Below are positions 33,552 through 44,212 of a stretch of DNA of 64,000 bases, in pieces. The first letter of the stretch is position 1. Every line of letters begins with the position of its first letter. Made by a program: the position numbers and the translations under genes. This DNA is from Nicotiana tabacum (Eukaryota; Streptophyta; Magnoliopsida; Solanales; Solanaceae): the NCBI RefSeq assembly GCF_000715075.1, contig NC_134103.1:50956730-51020729 (forward strand), read 5' to 3'. The notes under the pieces are model-generated. The model was given only the letters and a program-made list of their open reading frames with translations, ran no database searches and had not been told where the DNA came from.

Positions 33552-36091
33552 TGTTACACCCTATATTTTCGTACGTAAAAATGTATCGTAAGCAAACTAA
33601 TGTAGGACCAAAAAAGAGATAATATTTAAAAGTATATAAAGTAAGTTAATCATGTTACCTCTGAGGTTACAAATATTGAAGATCATGAACAACAAGTACA
33701 AAGAGGGTTGGACAGTTCAGAAGCTAAAGCAATTGAATAAAATAATGTTTCGTCGAAAGTCGACAAGTTGGGAATGTTATAACATGTACCTTTGGGGTGA
33801 GACTAGGGTGATTAACATGATAAGGAGATTATGTTATGATTTATATTAGTCGTATGACATCCGTGTGTTATGTTTTGAAGTCAAGAGAGTTGTGGAACAA
33901 AAGTCGATGAAAGTCATCACAAGTTACATTCATAAGTTTTACTGAAACTTTGGGTCAAATGTAACTGCAATTTTCTCCCAATATACTTAGAGTTATGGGG
34001 TGTTCCACCCATCAAATTAAATATATATGAGTCTATTTTTCAACGCATTAAACCGTTTGTCAATACGACATCGGAGTAGAGAGATATGGGCATTTTTGCG
34101 ATACTGCGCAAGCTGCTAGGTGACAAGTAGGTGTGTCACCTACTTGCTTAAATGAAAGCCCAAAAATGGACCATTTCGGGTCGTCCAAAGAGGCCTTTTA
34201 AAGGCCCATTTTCTTCATATATTAGACTTAAAATAGAGCATAATAACCAAACATAAGCTCTGCAAAGAATCCTCCCAAAAATTTCCCACAAACCCTAATT
34301 GATTTTCTCTCCCTTTCAAGTTCTAATTAGAGGTAAAACCTAAAGTTTGAAGGACCAAGATAGGAGCTGAGTTATCCAACAAATAAGGTGAGTTTACTGC
34401 TCTCTTTCATCCATTTATTATTCTATAAATTCATGGCAAGTCGTTCTATACTTGTAAGAACTCACGGGACGGTGATCGGAAGCCGTGAGTTCGAGTTATT
34501 CACTTGTAGCGGACTGTTTTGTGGACTATTTTGTGTTGCTGTTGGGCTGCGTGTTTTACTACTGTTTTGTGGAGTTTTGGAGGAGGAAGGGGGTGTAGAA
34601 ACACCATATAAATGTAGGGTAGTTGGCTGGTCGTTCGTCATAACATTTCCGGGTCGTTTGACACTACTACGGTGGTCGTTTTGAGTATGAAGAGATTGGG
34701 GTGTGTTGGGCTATTTTGTAGTGTTTGATAGCGTATATAGGGCTGGAAAATGATGTATATATGTTGTTATTGTTCTGTTCTTGTATTGTTGGTGTTATCT
34801 TGAATTTGGAGGAAGTAAGGATTATAGGGGAGATGCTGTCCGTTTTAATACAAAATAGGTTTGTCGTTCGTTGTGCGATAGTTGTACCTTTGTAACTTAA
34901 CGATAGTATTATTATCATTCTTGTAGATTAAGGTGCGAAGAGGTGAGCTCAACTTGGTGATTTGAAAGATTGTGATAAGGTATGTTAAGGTTAAGCCTTC
35001 CTTCATTTTGGCATGATCTCGTAGCTACATGTGTTAGTAATGAGACAAAAAGAGAAGTTCATATTCATGAATTTATTCACACTATTCTAGTCTCATAAGT
35101 TACAATATTATTCCTTATCGAGACTCTATATTCAATTTTAGTATTGTCTTCTTCCAGTCAAGAGAGCAGCAAGCCTATATATACAGTATTACAGTATTTT
35201 CATTACCATCGAGCTATAATCGATGGGCAGACCCCTATTGGGCAACCTCTGATCAGATGGAAAGTTATATACCGAGCCTACTGTGGCCGAGCGCCTATGA
35301 GCGAGCCCAGCATGGCCGAGATACATAGCCTAGTATGGCCGAGCGCCTATGAGCGAGCCTACTATGGCAGAGCAGTTATATATATACCGAGCCTTATAAG
35401 GCCGTACAATTATTTTACTTACTATATTGAAGGAGTTGAGTCAGTATCAGCAGGTAAGTATATCTCCAGATCATCTTTGACTCCCAGTTACTTCCAGTTA
35501 TTATATTATCAGTTCAGTTTTGATTTTCAGTTATGTTATTGCCTTACATACTCGGTACATTATTTCGTACTGACGTCCCTTTTCCGGGGACGCTGCATTT
35601 CATGCATGCAGGTTCAGATAGACGGACGAGTAGATCTCCTCAGTAGGTGTTTCCCGAGTTCAGCCTGATCGGTAAGCTCCATGTCTTTCGGAGTTACCAG
35701 GTCTAGAGTGTTGTGTACATCTTATGTATATCTGTATATATGTTATGGGTAGGTCGGGGCCCTGTTCCGATCATAGTACATCTATCAGTAGAGGCTTGTA
35801 GACATATCCTGTTGGTTAGTGCAGTATGTTGGGTTTGTAGGCCTGGTATGTATATTTGATGGTTTGTCAGCTGTAGTAGCTATGACGGCCTTGTCGGCCT
35901 AGCTTTATATTGATGTTTAGTTAGCGCTAGTTTCCATTCAGTTTTATATTTTGCTTTGCAAATTGTCTTGCAAGGTGGCCCCATGGCCAAAGTATGACAT
36001 TATATGTTCAGAGTCCCTTAGTCGCAATTTGGTATGCCAGGTTAGGTGAGGCACCGGGTGCTTGTCTCGCTCCTAGGTTCGGGGCGTGACA
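33552..36091 (+). mobile_element. 5' LTR of the Tekay-like element (2,540 bp)
   Basis: Runs from TGTTACACCC to GGGGCGTGACA. Visible features are the conserved near-terminal TTTTCGTACGT, a hairpin (34,124-34,146), a second inverted repeat GAACTCACGG/CCGTGAGTTC (34,458-34,492), TATATATAC near 35,178 as a possible TATA element, a short GAGCCTACTATGGCC minisatellite (35,272-35,375) and a GGCCTTGTCGGCC block. A 98-codon ORF (34,388-34,684) and two others are open in both LTRs, but show no motif and are attributed to the youth of the copies. Confidence 0.95.
34124..34146. other. Perfect hairpin in LTR (10 bp arms)
   Basis: Arms CAAGTAGGTG and CACCTACTTG separated by TGT. The same hairpin is at 41,868-41,890 in the 3' LTR. 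A second overlapping pairing, AGGTGACA with TGTCACCT, is also possible. Confidence 0.8.
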
Positions 36092-36095
36092 AACT

Positions 36096-36107
36096 TGGTA
36101 TCAGAGC
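36096..36107 (+). promoter_or_regulatory. Primer-binding site, initiator-Met tRNA type
   Basis: TGGTATCAGAGC, an exact match to the tRNA-iMet primer sequence, four bases after the 5' LTR end. Confidence 0.95.
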
Positions 36108-36302
36108 AGTTCTATCCTAGGGAGTCTACAAGCCGTGTCTAGTAGGGTCTTGTTTATAGATGTGTTGTGCACCACATTATATAAGCAGGGAACTACATGG
36201 CATTTAGGAGTTGGTTACCCTTCTTTGAAATCTAAATCGTGCTATAGAACTGAGTTATAGGAAATTTGAATTAAACTTATGTGTTGGTGTTTGCATGCAC
36301 AG

Positions 36303-37640
36303 ATGACGGTGACTAGGAAGACTACGGCTAGCCAGAGGAGAGATACATCAGTAGGTGAGGGGACCAGCAGGGTACCCCCAGTAGATGGGGCCCAGTCTGA
36401 GGCTCAAGGGGAGACCCCTACTCAGCCATTACCGGCTCCTCCACCAACTACGGAGATTCCTAGGGAAACCGCACATCCAGTTCCCCCTCCACTTCCATCA
36501 GATCGGGACTTAAGGAGTGCGGTGCATTTGTTGACACAGTTGGTAGCTACCCAGCAACAGGCTAGGGCATCAGCTAGTGCAGGAACTTCTGAGGGGTCTG
36601 GGAGTTCAAGGGTCCGAGAGTTTATTGCTTTGAGTCCCCCAGAGTTCACGGGGACAGATCAGAGGGAGGACCCACAGGATTTCATAGATTAGCTTCACAG
36701 GGTCTTTCGTGTTATGCATGCCACGGAGAAAGAGGCAGTTGAGATAGTAGCTTTTCGACTCCGAGATATAGCCATCCTTTGGTACGAGGGATGGGAGAGG
36801 TTCAGGGGACGTGATGCACCTCCAGCTATTTGGGAGAATTTTTCAGATGCCTTCCTTGACCAGTACTTACCACGGGAGATCCGACAGGCTCGAGTCGATC
36901 AGTTTCTATCCCTCAAGCAGGGTAATATGAGTGTTCGAGAGTATAGTCTCCGTTTTGACTCATTGGCCAGATATGCACCATCCATTGTTGCTACTATGCG
37001 GGATAGGATTCACAGGTTTATAGCAGGGTTAGCCCTAGAGTTAACCGAGGCATGTGCCACCGCTGCATTCCAGGATAGTGTGGATATCTCCCGGATTCAG
37101 GCATTCGCCCAGAATATAGAAAGGGGTAGGCATCGGCAGCAGGGTACAGAGAGGGCTGAGCAAGGGCAACGTAAGAGGATGAGATTTCTCAGGTCTCAGG
37201 AGCAATATCAGGGTAGTTATAGGACCCAGTACTTCGGACGGCCACCTAGGCCTCTGCCACCTCAGTTACAGGGTTACAGGTATGACCGCTATACTCAGTC
37301 AGGACCAGGTGAGAGCTCACGGGCGTCGGGTTTGCAGCGACAGCGAGGTTCTACGCAGACATGGTCATTTCCTCCGCGGTGTGACATCTGTGGTAGAGGA
37401 CACTTGGGTCAATGCCGAGCAGGTTCTGATGCTTGTTATACATGTGGGCGTCCGGGGCATATGATGCGAGATTGCCCAAATAGAGATTCTGGGGGAATGG
37501 CACAACCAGCGAGTTCAGCAACAGGATCATCTATGTCCGTGCATCCTTCAAGGCGTGAGTCTCAGTCTTCGGCTGGTAGAGGTCGAGGCAGAGGTAGAGG
37601 TTCCAGTTCAAGTGGTAATCAGAACCGTATCTATGCTTTA
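36303..37640 (+). pseudogene. gag (capsid/nucleocapsid) of the Tekay-like element
   Basis: Structural polyprotein that packages element RNA. ATG 36,303 is chosen because the basic start MTVTRKTT matches gag starts of this lineage; an upstream in-frame ATG at 36,279 is less likely. A Pro/Thr-rich N-terminal region is followed by the capsid domain (FTGTDQREDPQDFID, ILWYEGWERF, FSDAFLDQYLPREIR, FLSLKQGNMSVREY). The CCHC zinc knuckle CYTCGRPGHMMRDC lies at 37,434-37,475 with an upstream CDICGRGHLGQC, then a Gly-Arg-rich tail. A TAG at 36,690-36,692 interrupts the capsid where a Gln codon is expected. The frame continues without a gap into protease. Confidence 0.93.
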
Positions 37641-38070
37641 GCGGGTCGACAGGACCAGGAGTCTTCACCAGACGTTGTGACAGGTATATTAACCATTTGC
37701 TCTCACGATGCTTATGCTTTGATAGACCCAGGATCTACTTTATCATATATTACCCCATTTGTCGCGAGGAAGTTTGGTATAGTGCCTGAAATACTAAGTG
37801 ATCCTTTTGCGGTATCTACACCGGTCGGAGAATCAATTATTGCTAGACGGGTTTACCGAGGTTGTACGGTGACAATTTGTAGTCGTCAGACCTCAGCTGA
37901 CCTAGTTGAGCTAGAGATGATGGATTTTGATGCTATCATGGGCATGGACTGGTTGGCAGCTTGCTATGCCACAGTTGATTGCCGAGCAAAGGTAGTCAGA
38001 TTTCATTTTTCGGGTGAGCCAGTCCTTGAATGGGTAGGTAATACAGCAACACCCAGAGGTAGGTTTATTT
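37641..38070 (+). pseudogene. Aspartic protease of the Tekay-like element
   Basis: Retropepsin-like protease that would process the polyprotein. It is fused in frame to gag. ALIDPGSTLSYI carries the catalytic Asp at 37,725-37,727 (DPGS, as usual in plant chromoviruses). It is followed by the HVSTPVG-equivalent AVSTPVGESI and by MDFDAIMGMDWLA, which is the standard C-terminal block. No lesion is visible inside the domain itself. The surrounding frame ends at TGA 38,229-38,231, before reverse transcriptase. Confidence 0.92.
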
Positions 38071-38990
38071 CCTATCTGAAGGCGAGGAAAATGATCGCAA
38101 AAGGGTGCATTTATCATATTGTGCGAGTTAGAGATGCAGATGTTGAGATACCTATACTTCAGTCTATTCCCGTAGTCAAAGAGTATGTAGATGTGTTTCT
38201 AGATGAGCTTCCAGGTATTCCTCCAGAGTGAGAGATTGATTTTAGCATCGATTTGCTTCTAGGAACTCAACCAATATCCATCCCTCCGTATAGAATGTCA
38301 CCTGGCGAATTGAAGGAGTTGAAGGAGCAGTTAAAAGATTTGTTAGAGAAAGGTTACATCAGGCCCAGTACCTCACCTTGGGGTGCACCAGTACTATTTG
38401 TGCGGAAGAAAGACGGCTCGCTGAGGATGTGTATCGATTATAGGCAGCTGAACAAGGTAACTATTAAGAATAAGTATCCACTTCCAAGGATCGATGACTT
38501 GTTTGATCAGTTGCAGGGGGCTAGATGCTTTTCAAAGATAGATTTGAGGTCGGGGTACCACCAGGTCAGAGTTCGGGAAAAAGATATTCCAAAGACAGCC
38601 TTCAGGACCCGATATGGCCACTTCGAGTTCCTTGTCATGTCCTTCGGGTTGACTAATGCACCCGCCATATTTATGGACTTGATGAATAGTATTTATTGAT
38701 GATATTCTGGTTTATTCCCGTTCAGAGGATGAGCATGCGGACCACCTGCGAGCGGTACTCCAAACCCTCCGTGATTGTAAGTTGTATGCTAAGTTTTCTA
38801 AATGTGAGTTCTGGTTGAAGTCTGTAGCATTCTTGGGGCATATTGTATCAGATGAAGGGATAAAGGTAGACACTCAGAAGATTGAGGCCGTGAAATCTTG
38901 GCCTAGACCTACCACTCCGACAGAGGTTTGTAGCTTTCTAGGCTTAGCAGGATACTATCGGAGGTTCGTAGAGGGTTTTTCTTCCCTTTC
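38071..38990 (+). pseudogene. Reverse transcriptase of the Tekay-like element
   Basis: Contains [12 protein letters not shown], then [48 protein letters not shown] and [19 protein letters not shown], the core fingers and palm motifs. Lesions: TGA at 38,229-38,231 where Arg is expected, and a deletion of about 35 bp just before 38,692. Judged against the homologous part of element H (44,850-44,920), the deletion removes about 12 residues preceding the catalytic IDD and puts [10 protein letters not shown] out of frame. Downstream the connection domain ([21 protein letters not shown]) continues in the shifted frame. Confidence 0.93.
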
Positions 38991-39510
38991 GGCACCATTG
39001 ACGAAGTTGACACAGAAAGAAACTAAGTTTCAATGGACAGAGGCTTGCGAGCGGAGTTTCCAAGAGCTTAAGAACAGGTTGACCTCAGCTCCAGTTCTAA
39101 CACTTCCAGAGGGTCTAGAGGGTTATGCCGTGTATTGTGATGCATCAGGTGTCGGGTTAGGATGTGTCCTGATGTAACATGGGAAGGTAATTGCGTATGC
39201 TTCAAGGCAGTTGAGGAAGCACGAGAGGAATTATCCGACCCACGACCTCGAGTTAGCTGCGGTTGTCGATGCACTTAAGATATGGCGGCATTATTTATAT
39301 GGTGTTCATGTTGATGTATTTACTGATCATAAAAGCCTACAATATATTTTCAAGCAGAAAGAGTTGAATTTGCGACAGAGGCGATGGCTTGAGTTATTGA
39401 ATGATTACGATGTTAACATTCTCTACCATCCAGGGAAAGCTAATGTTGTAGCAGATGCCTTAAGTCGCCTATCTATGGGTAGCTTAGCACATGTAGAGCC
39501 TGAGAAATGA
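38991..39510 (+). pseudogene. RNase H of the Tekay-like element
   Basis: Degrades the RNA strand during cDNA synthesis. Motifs: [14 protein letters not shown] (catalytic Asp near 39,140), [18 protein letters not shown] (Glu), [11 protein letters not shown] (Asp), then [20 protein letters not shown], the C-terminal block. TAA at 39,175-39,177 replaces an expected Gln codon and TGA at 39,508-39,510 an expected Arg codon. Both are C-to-T-type changes. The frame is continuous with the preceding connection domain. Confidence 0.93.
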
Positions 39511-41077
39511 CAATTAGCTAGAGAGATTCATCAATTGGCTTCGTTGGGGGTTCGGTTAGTAGATTCTGAGGATGGTGGAGTTGTACTCCAAAACACTGCA
39601 AAATCATCCCTCATAGCTGAAGTCAAGGAAAGGCAGTACGAGGACCCAAAGTTGGTCGAGTTGAGAGAGCGAGTTCCGCAGCAGAAGAAGCCATTGTTAG
39701 AGCTCAAGGGAGATGGGGTTCTCAGATACAGGGTTGTGTGTTCCAGATGTAGCAGGGCTACGAGACAGGATTATGTCAGAGGCACATTATTCATGGTATT
39801 CCATCCATCCTGGATCGACGAAGATGTATCATGACATTAAGGATATGTACTGGTGGAATAATATGAAGAAGAACATTGCTGAGTTTGTTGCCCAATGTAC
39901 TAGTTGCCAGCAAGTGAAGATAGAGCACCAGAAGCCTGGAGGGCTAATGCAGACTATAGAGATCCCGACATGGAAATGGGAGGCGATAAACATGGACTTT
40001 ATCACGGGTTTACCTCGTTCTAATCGTAAGTTTGATTCCATATGGGTGATAGTCGATAGGCTAACGAAATCAGCTCACTTCCTACCGGTCAGATCTACAT
40101 ATACAGCAGAAGATTATGCCAAGTTATATATTAAGGAGATAGTGCGGCTACACGGAGTACCAGTTTCTATTATATCTGACCGTGGGGCTCAGTTTACAGC
40201 ACATTTTTGGAGGTCATTTCAGAGAGGTCTAGGGACTCAGGTGAACCTCAGCACAGCTTTTCATCCACAGACTGATGGACAAGCCGAGCGCACAATTCAG
40301 ACGCTCGAGGATATGTTACGAGTATGTGTGTTAGATTTTAAAAGAAGTTGGGATGAACATCTACCTCTTGTCGAGTTTGCATATAATAACAGTTACCACT
40401 CCAGTATTCAGATGGCTCCGTACGAGGCTTTGTATGGGCGTAAGTGCAGATCTCCTATAGGGTGGTTTGATGTTGGGGAATCTGGGTTATATGGGCCAGA
40501 CCTGGTTCAACAGGCCATAGAGAAAGTAAAGCTCATCCGGGAGCGACTGTTGACAGCTCAGAGTCGTCAGAAGTCATATTCTGACGTGCGGCGACGAGAC
40601 TTAGAGTTCAGGATTAATGACTGGGTATTCTTAAAGGTATCACCTATGAAGGGCGTGATGAGGTTTGGCAAGAAAGGCAAGCTTAGCCCACGGTATATTG
40701 GGCCTTATAGGATCATTCGAAGAGTGGGCCAAGTAGCTTATGAGTTAGAGTTGCCCTCGGAATTGGAGTCTGTCCATCCGATTTTTCACGTATCCATGCT
40801 ACGGAAGTGCATTGGCGATCCTACCCGAGTGGTGCCCACGGATGATGTACAGATTACAGGGGACTTGTCATACGAGGAAATTCCAGTTGCCATCCTAGAT
40901 CGACAAATCCGTAATCTACGAAATAAGGAGGTAGCTTCCGTAAAGGATTTATGGAGGAGCAAGAATGTAGAAGAGATGACGTGGGAATCGGAGGAAGAAA
41001 TGAAGTCTAAATACCCCCACCTATTTCAAACTGAAGATATGGTTCGAGATGGGACGCTACAACATAGCTCTATGTAG
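39511..41077 (+). pseudogene. Integrase and chromodomain of the Tekay-like element
   Basis: A linker is followed by a frameshift near 39,725-39,740, after which a 454-codon frame is open to the natural stop at 41,077. It holds the HHCC zinc finger (H...H...CTSCQQ), then the DDE catalytic core: Asp at 39,995 (MDFITGLP), Asp at 40,178 (SDRGAQF) and Glu at 40,286 (QAERTIQ). The last two are separated by 35 residues as required. GPYRIIRRVGQVAYELELP and VHPIFHVSMLRK follow. The chromodomain (about 40,867-41,031: YEEIPVAILDRQIRNLR, VKDLWRS, TWESEEEM) would direct insertion to heterochromatin. This is the most intact domain in the window. Confidence 0.95.
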
Positions 41078-41272
41078 GCTAGCAGGTCATCAGGTAAGCT
41101 TTTATTTTTCACTTTCAATATTTATGATTTACGGTCGGTGAGGCAAATTGCTGCTATTTATAAAGATTGGCCATATGTGGCATGCATAGTATGTTTCTGG
41201 CTACGTGCAGGTTGGTTTTAACCTAGTGTACGAAGGATACTTTGGCAAAATTTTCCAAAGTCTCTAAGAGTA
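41078..41272 (+). other. 3' untranslated stretch of the Tekay-like element
   Basis: About 195 bp between the pol stop and the stem-loop/polypurine tract. No further structure seen. Confidence 0.7.
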
Positions 41273-41292
41273 AACATTCGAGGACGAATGTT
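41273..41292 (+). promoter_or_regulatory. Stem-loop next to the polypurine tract
   Basis: AACATTCG, AGGA, CGAATGTT: an 8 bp perfect inverted repeat with a 4 base loop, four bases upstream of the polypurine tract. The same sequence lies beside polypurine tracts of two unrelated LTR families at 18,401 and 62,672. Confidence 0.8.
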
Positions 41293-41295
41293 CCC

Positions 41296-41308
41296 AAGGG
41301 GGGAGTGA
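41296..41308 (+). promoter_or_regulatory. Polypurine tract
   Basis: AAGGGGGGAGTGA directly before the 3' LTR start TGTTACACCC. Confidence 0.9.
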
Positions 41309-43836
41309 TGTTACACCCTATATTTTCGTACGTAAAAATGCGTCGTAAGCAAACTAATGTAGGACCAAAAAAGAGATAATATTTAAAATTATATAAAGTA
41401 AGTTAATCATGTTACCTCTGAGGTTACAAATATTGAAGATCATGAACAACAAGTACAAAGAGGGTTGGACAGTTCAGAAGCTAAAGCAATTGAATAAAAC
41501 AATGTTTCGTCGAAAGTCGACAAGTTGGGAATGTTATAACATGTACCTTTGGGGTGAGACTAGGGTGATTAACATGATAAGGAGATTATGTTATGATTTA
41601 TATTAGTCGTATGACATCCGTGTGTTATGTTTTGAAGTCAAGAGAGTTGTGGAACAAAAGTCGATGAAAGTCATCACAAGTTACACTGAAACTTTGGGTC
41701 AAATGTAACTGCAATTTTCTCCCAATATACTTAGAGTTATGGGGTGTTCCACCCATCAAATTAAATATATATGAGTCTATTTTTCAACGCATTAAACCGT
41801 TTGTCAATACGACATCGGAGTAGAGAGATATGGGCATTTTTGCGATACTGCGCAAGCTGCTAGGTGACAAGTAGGTGTGTCACCTACTTGCTTAAATGAA
41901 AGCCCAAAAATGGACCATTTCGGGTCGTCCAAAGAGGCCTTTTAAAGGCCCATTTTCTTCATATATTAGACTTAAAATAGAGCATAATAACCAAACATAA
42001 GCTCTGCAAAGAATCCTCCCAAAAATTTCCCACAAACCCTAATTGATTTTCTCTCCCTTTCAAGTTCTAATTAGAGGTAAAACCTAAAGTTTGAAGGACC
42101 AAGATAGGAGCTGAGTTATCCAACAAATAAGGTGAGTTTACTGCTCTCTTTCATCCATTTATTATTCTATAAATTCATGGCAAGTCGTTCTATACTTGTA
42201 AGAACTCACGGGACGGTGATCGGAAGCCGTGAGTTCGAGTTATTCACTTGTAGCGGACTGTTTTGTGGACTGTTTTGTGTTGCTGTTGGGCTGCGTGTTT
42301 TACTACTGTTTTGTGGAGTTTTGGAGGAGGAAGGGGGTGTAGAAACACCATATAAATGTAGGGTGGTTGGCTGGTCGTTCGTCATAACATTTCCGGGTCG
42401 TTTGACACTACTACGGTGGTCGTTTTGAGTATGAAGAGATTGGGGTGTGTTGGGCTATTTTGTAGTGTTTGATAGCGTATATAGGGCTGGAAAATGATGT
42501 ATATATGTTGTTATTGTTCTGTTCTTGTATTGTTGGTGTTATCTTGAATTTGGAGGAAGTAAGGATTATAGGGGAGATGCTGTCCGTTTTAATTCAAAAT
42601 AGGTTTGTCGTTCGTTGAGCGATAGTTGTACCTTTCGTAACTTAACGATAGTATTATTATCATTCTTGTAGATTAAGGTGCGAAGAGGTGAGTTCAACTT
42701 GGTGATTGAAAAGATTGTGATAAGGTATGTTAAGGCTAAGCCTTCCTTCATTTTGGCATGATCTCGTAGCTACATGTGTTAGTAATGAGACAAAAAGAGA
42801 AGTTCATATTCATGAATTTATTCACACTATTCTAGTCTCATAAGTTACAATATTATTCCTTATCGAGACTCTATATTCAATTTTAGTATTGTCTTCTTCC
42901 AGTCAAGAGAGCAGCAAGCCTATATATACAGTATTATAGTATTTTCATTACCATCGAACTATAATCGATGGGCAGGCCCCTATTGGGCAACCTCTGATCA
43001 GATGGAAAGTTATATACCGAGCCTACTGTGGCCGAGCGCCTATGAGCGAGCCCAGCATGGCCGAGATACATAGCCTAGTATGGCCGAGCGCCTATGAGCG
43101 AGCCTACTATGGCAGAGCAGTTATATATATACCGAGCCTTATAAGGCCGTACAATTATTTTACTTACTATATTGAAGGAGTTGAGTCAGTATCAGCAGGT
43201 AAGTATATCTCCAGATCATCTTTGACTCCCAGTTACTTCCAGTTATTATATTATCAGTTCAGTTTTGATTTTCAGTTATGTTATTGCCTTACATACTCGG
43301 TACATTATTTCGTACTGACGTCCCTTTTCCGGGGACGCTGCATTTCATGCATGCAGGTTCAGATAGACGGACGAGTAGATCTCCTCAGTAGGTGTTTCCC
43401 GAGTTCAGCCTGATCGGTAAGCTCCATGTCTTTCGGAGTTACCAGGTCTAGAGTGTTGTGTACATCTTATGTATATCTGTATATATGTTATGGGTAGGTC
43501 GGGGCCCTGTTCCGATCATAGTACATCTATCAGTAGAGGCTTGTAGACATATCCTGTTGGTTAGTGCAGTATGTTGGGTTTGTAGGCCTGGTATGTATAT
43601 TTGATGGTTTGTCAGCTGTAGTAGCTATGACGGCCTTGTCGGCCTAGCTTTATATTGATGTTTAGTTAGCGCTAGTTTCCATTCAGTTTTATATTTTGCT
43701 TTGCAAATTGTCTTGCAAGGTGGCCCCATGGCCAAAGTATGACATTATATGTTCAGAGTCCCTTAGTCGCAATTTGGTACGCCAGGTTAGGTGAGGCACC
43801 GGGTGCTTGTCTCGCTCTTAGGTTCGGGGCGTGACA
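41309..43836 (+). mobile_element. 3' LTR of the Tekay-like element (2,528 bp)
   Basis: Near-identical to 33,552-36,091. Differences include a missing 13 bp segment (TTCATAAG-containing, present in the 5' LTR near 33,930), one extra base and scattered transitions. Ends GGGGCGTGACA at 43,836, followed by the target duplication TCTTC (43,837-43,841). Confidence 0.95.
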
Positions 43837-43841
43837 TCTTC

Positions 43842-44212
43842 AATGCACCATCATCCCCAATAGTGACATTTTTAGCATCACCGTGCTGGACCATGTCCTT
43901 AAGGACAAGCAGATAGGGGTCATCATACTGACGCTCCCATATACGATCATAAAGAGAAGATCGAGAGACCACACAAGCCAATACTCGACTCGGCTCAAAA
44001 ATATCCAATTTAACAAATTGGCTGGCTAAGGCCTGAACATCCAATGCCAATGGCCTCTCTGTTGTTGGAAGATATGCTAAGCTCCCCAAACACTCCACCC
44101 GGCGACTCAAGGCATCGGCCACCACATTGGCCTTCCCGGGATGGTACAAAATGGTGATATCATAGTCCTTAAGAAGCTCCAACCACCTCCGTTGATGCAA
44201 GTTAATATCCTT
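43842..44212 (-). pseudogene. Element H: RNase H C-terminal end and linker to integrase
   Basis: Minus strand. [20 protein letters not shown] and [12 protein letters not shown] form the C-terminal RNase H block, followed by a linker (YDRIWERQYDDPYL) leading to IGDDGALK, where the Tekay-like element interrupts it. The reading frame continues at 33,547 with MQGRLYVPN. An in-frame TAG near 44,213 separates it from the preceding part. Confidence 0.88.

Larger units (their letters stand above)
33552..43836 (+). mobile_element. Nearly complete Ty3-gypsy chromovirus (Tekay/Del-like), 10.3 kb
   Basis: Complete structure: 5' LTR, tRNA-iMet primer-binding site, gag, protease, reverse transcriptase, RNase H, integrase, chromodomain, polypurine tract, 3' LTR, and a near-perfect 5 bp target duplication. 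The domain order and the chromodomain after integrase define a chromovirus; long LTRs and the motif style fit Tekay/Del. The two LTRs differ by roughly 16-18 substitutions by hand count, one 13 bp indel and one 1 bp indel, so insertion was recent. Four nonsense codons, a ~35 bp deletion and a frameshift break the single gag-pol frame, so it cannot be autonomous. It sits inside the integrase region of element H. Confidence 0.95.

Noticed and set aside
34388..34684. 98-codon ORF present in both LTRs of the young element (also 42,132-42,428)
   Set aside because: Conserved only because the LTRs are near-identical. No motif and no counterpart in the related 25,595 LTR.
36096..36107. tRNA-like sequences (TGGTATCAGAGC) as possible tRNA genes
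   Set aside because: Only the 3'-complementary primer-binding segment is present at each place. No tRNA body or cloverleaf surrounds it.
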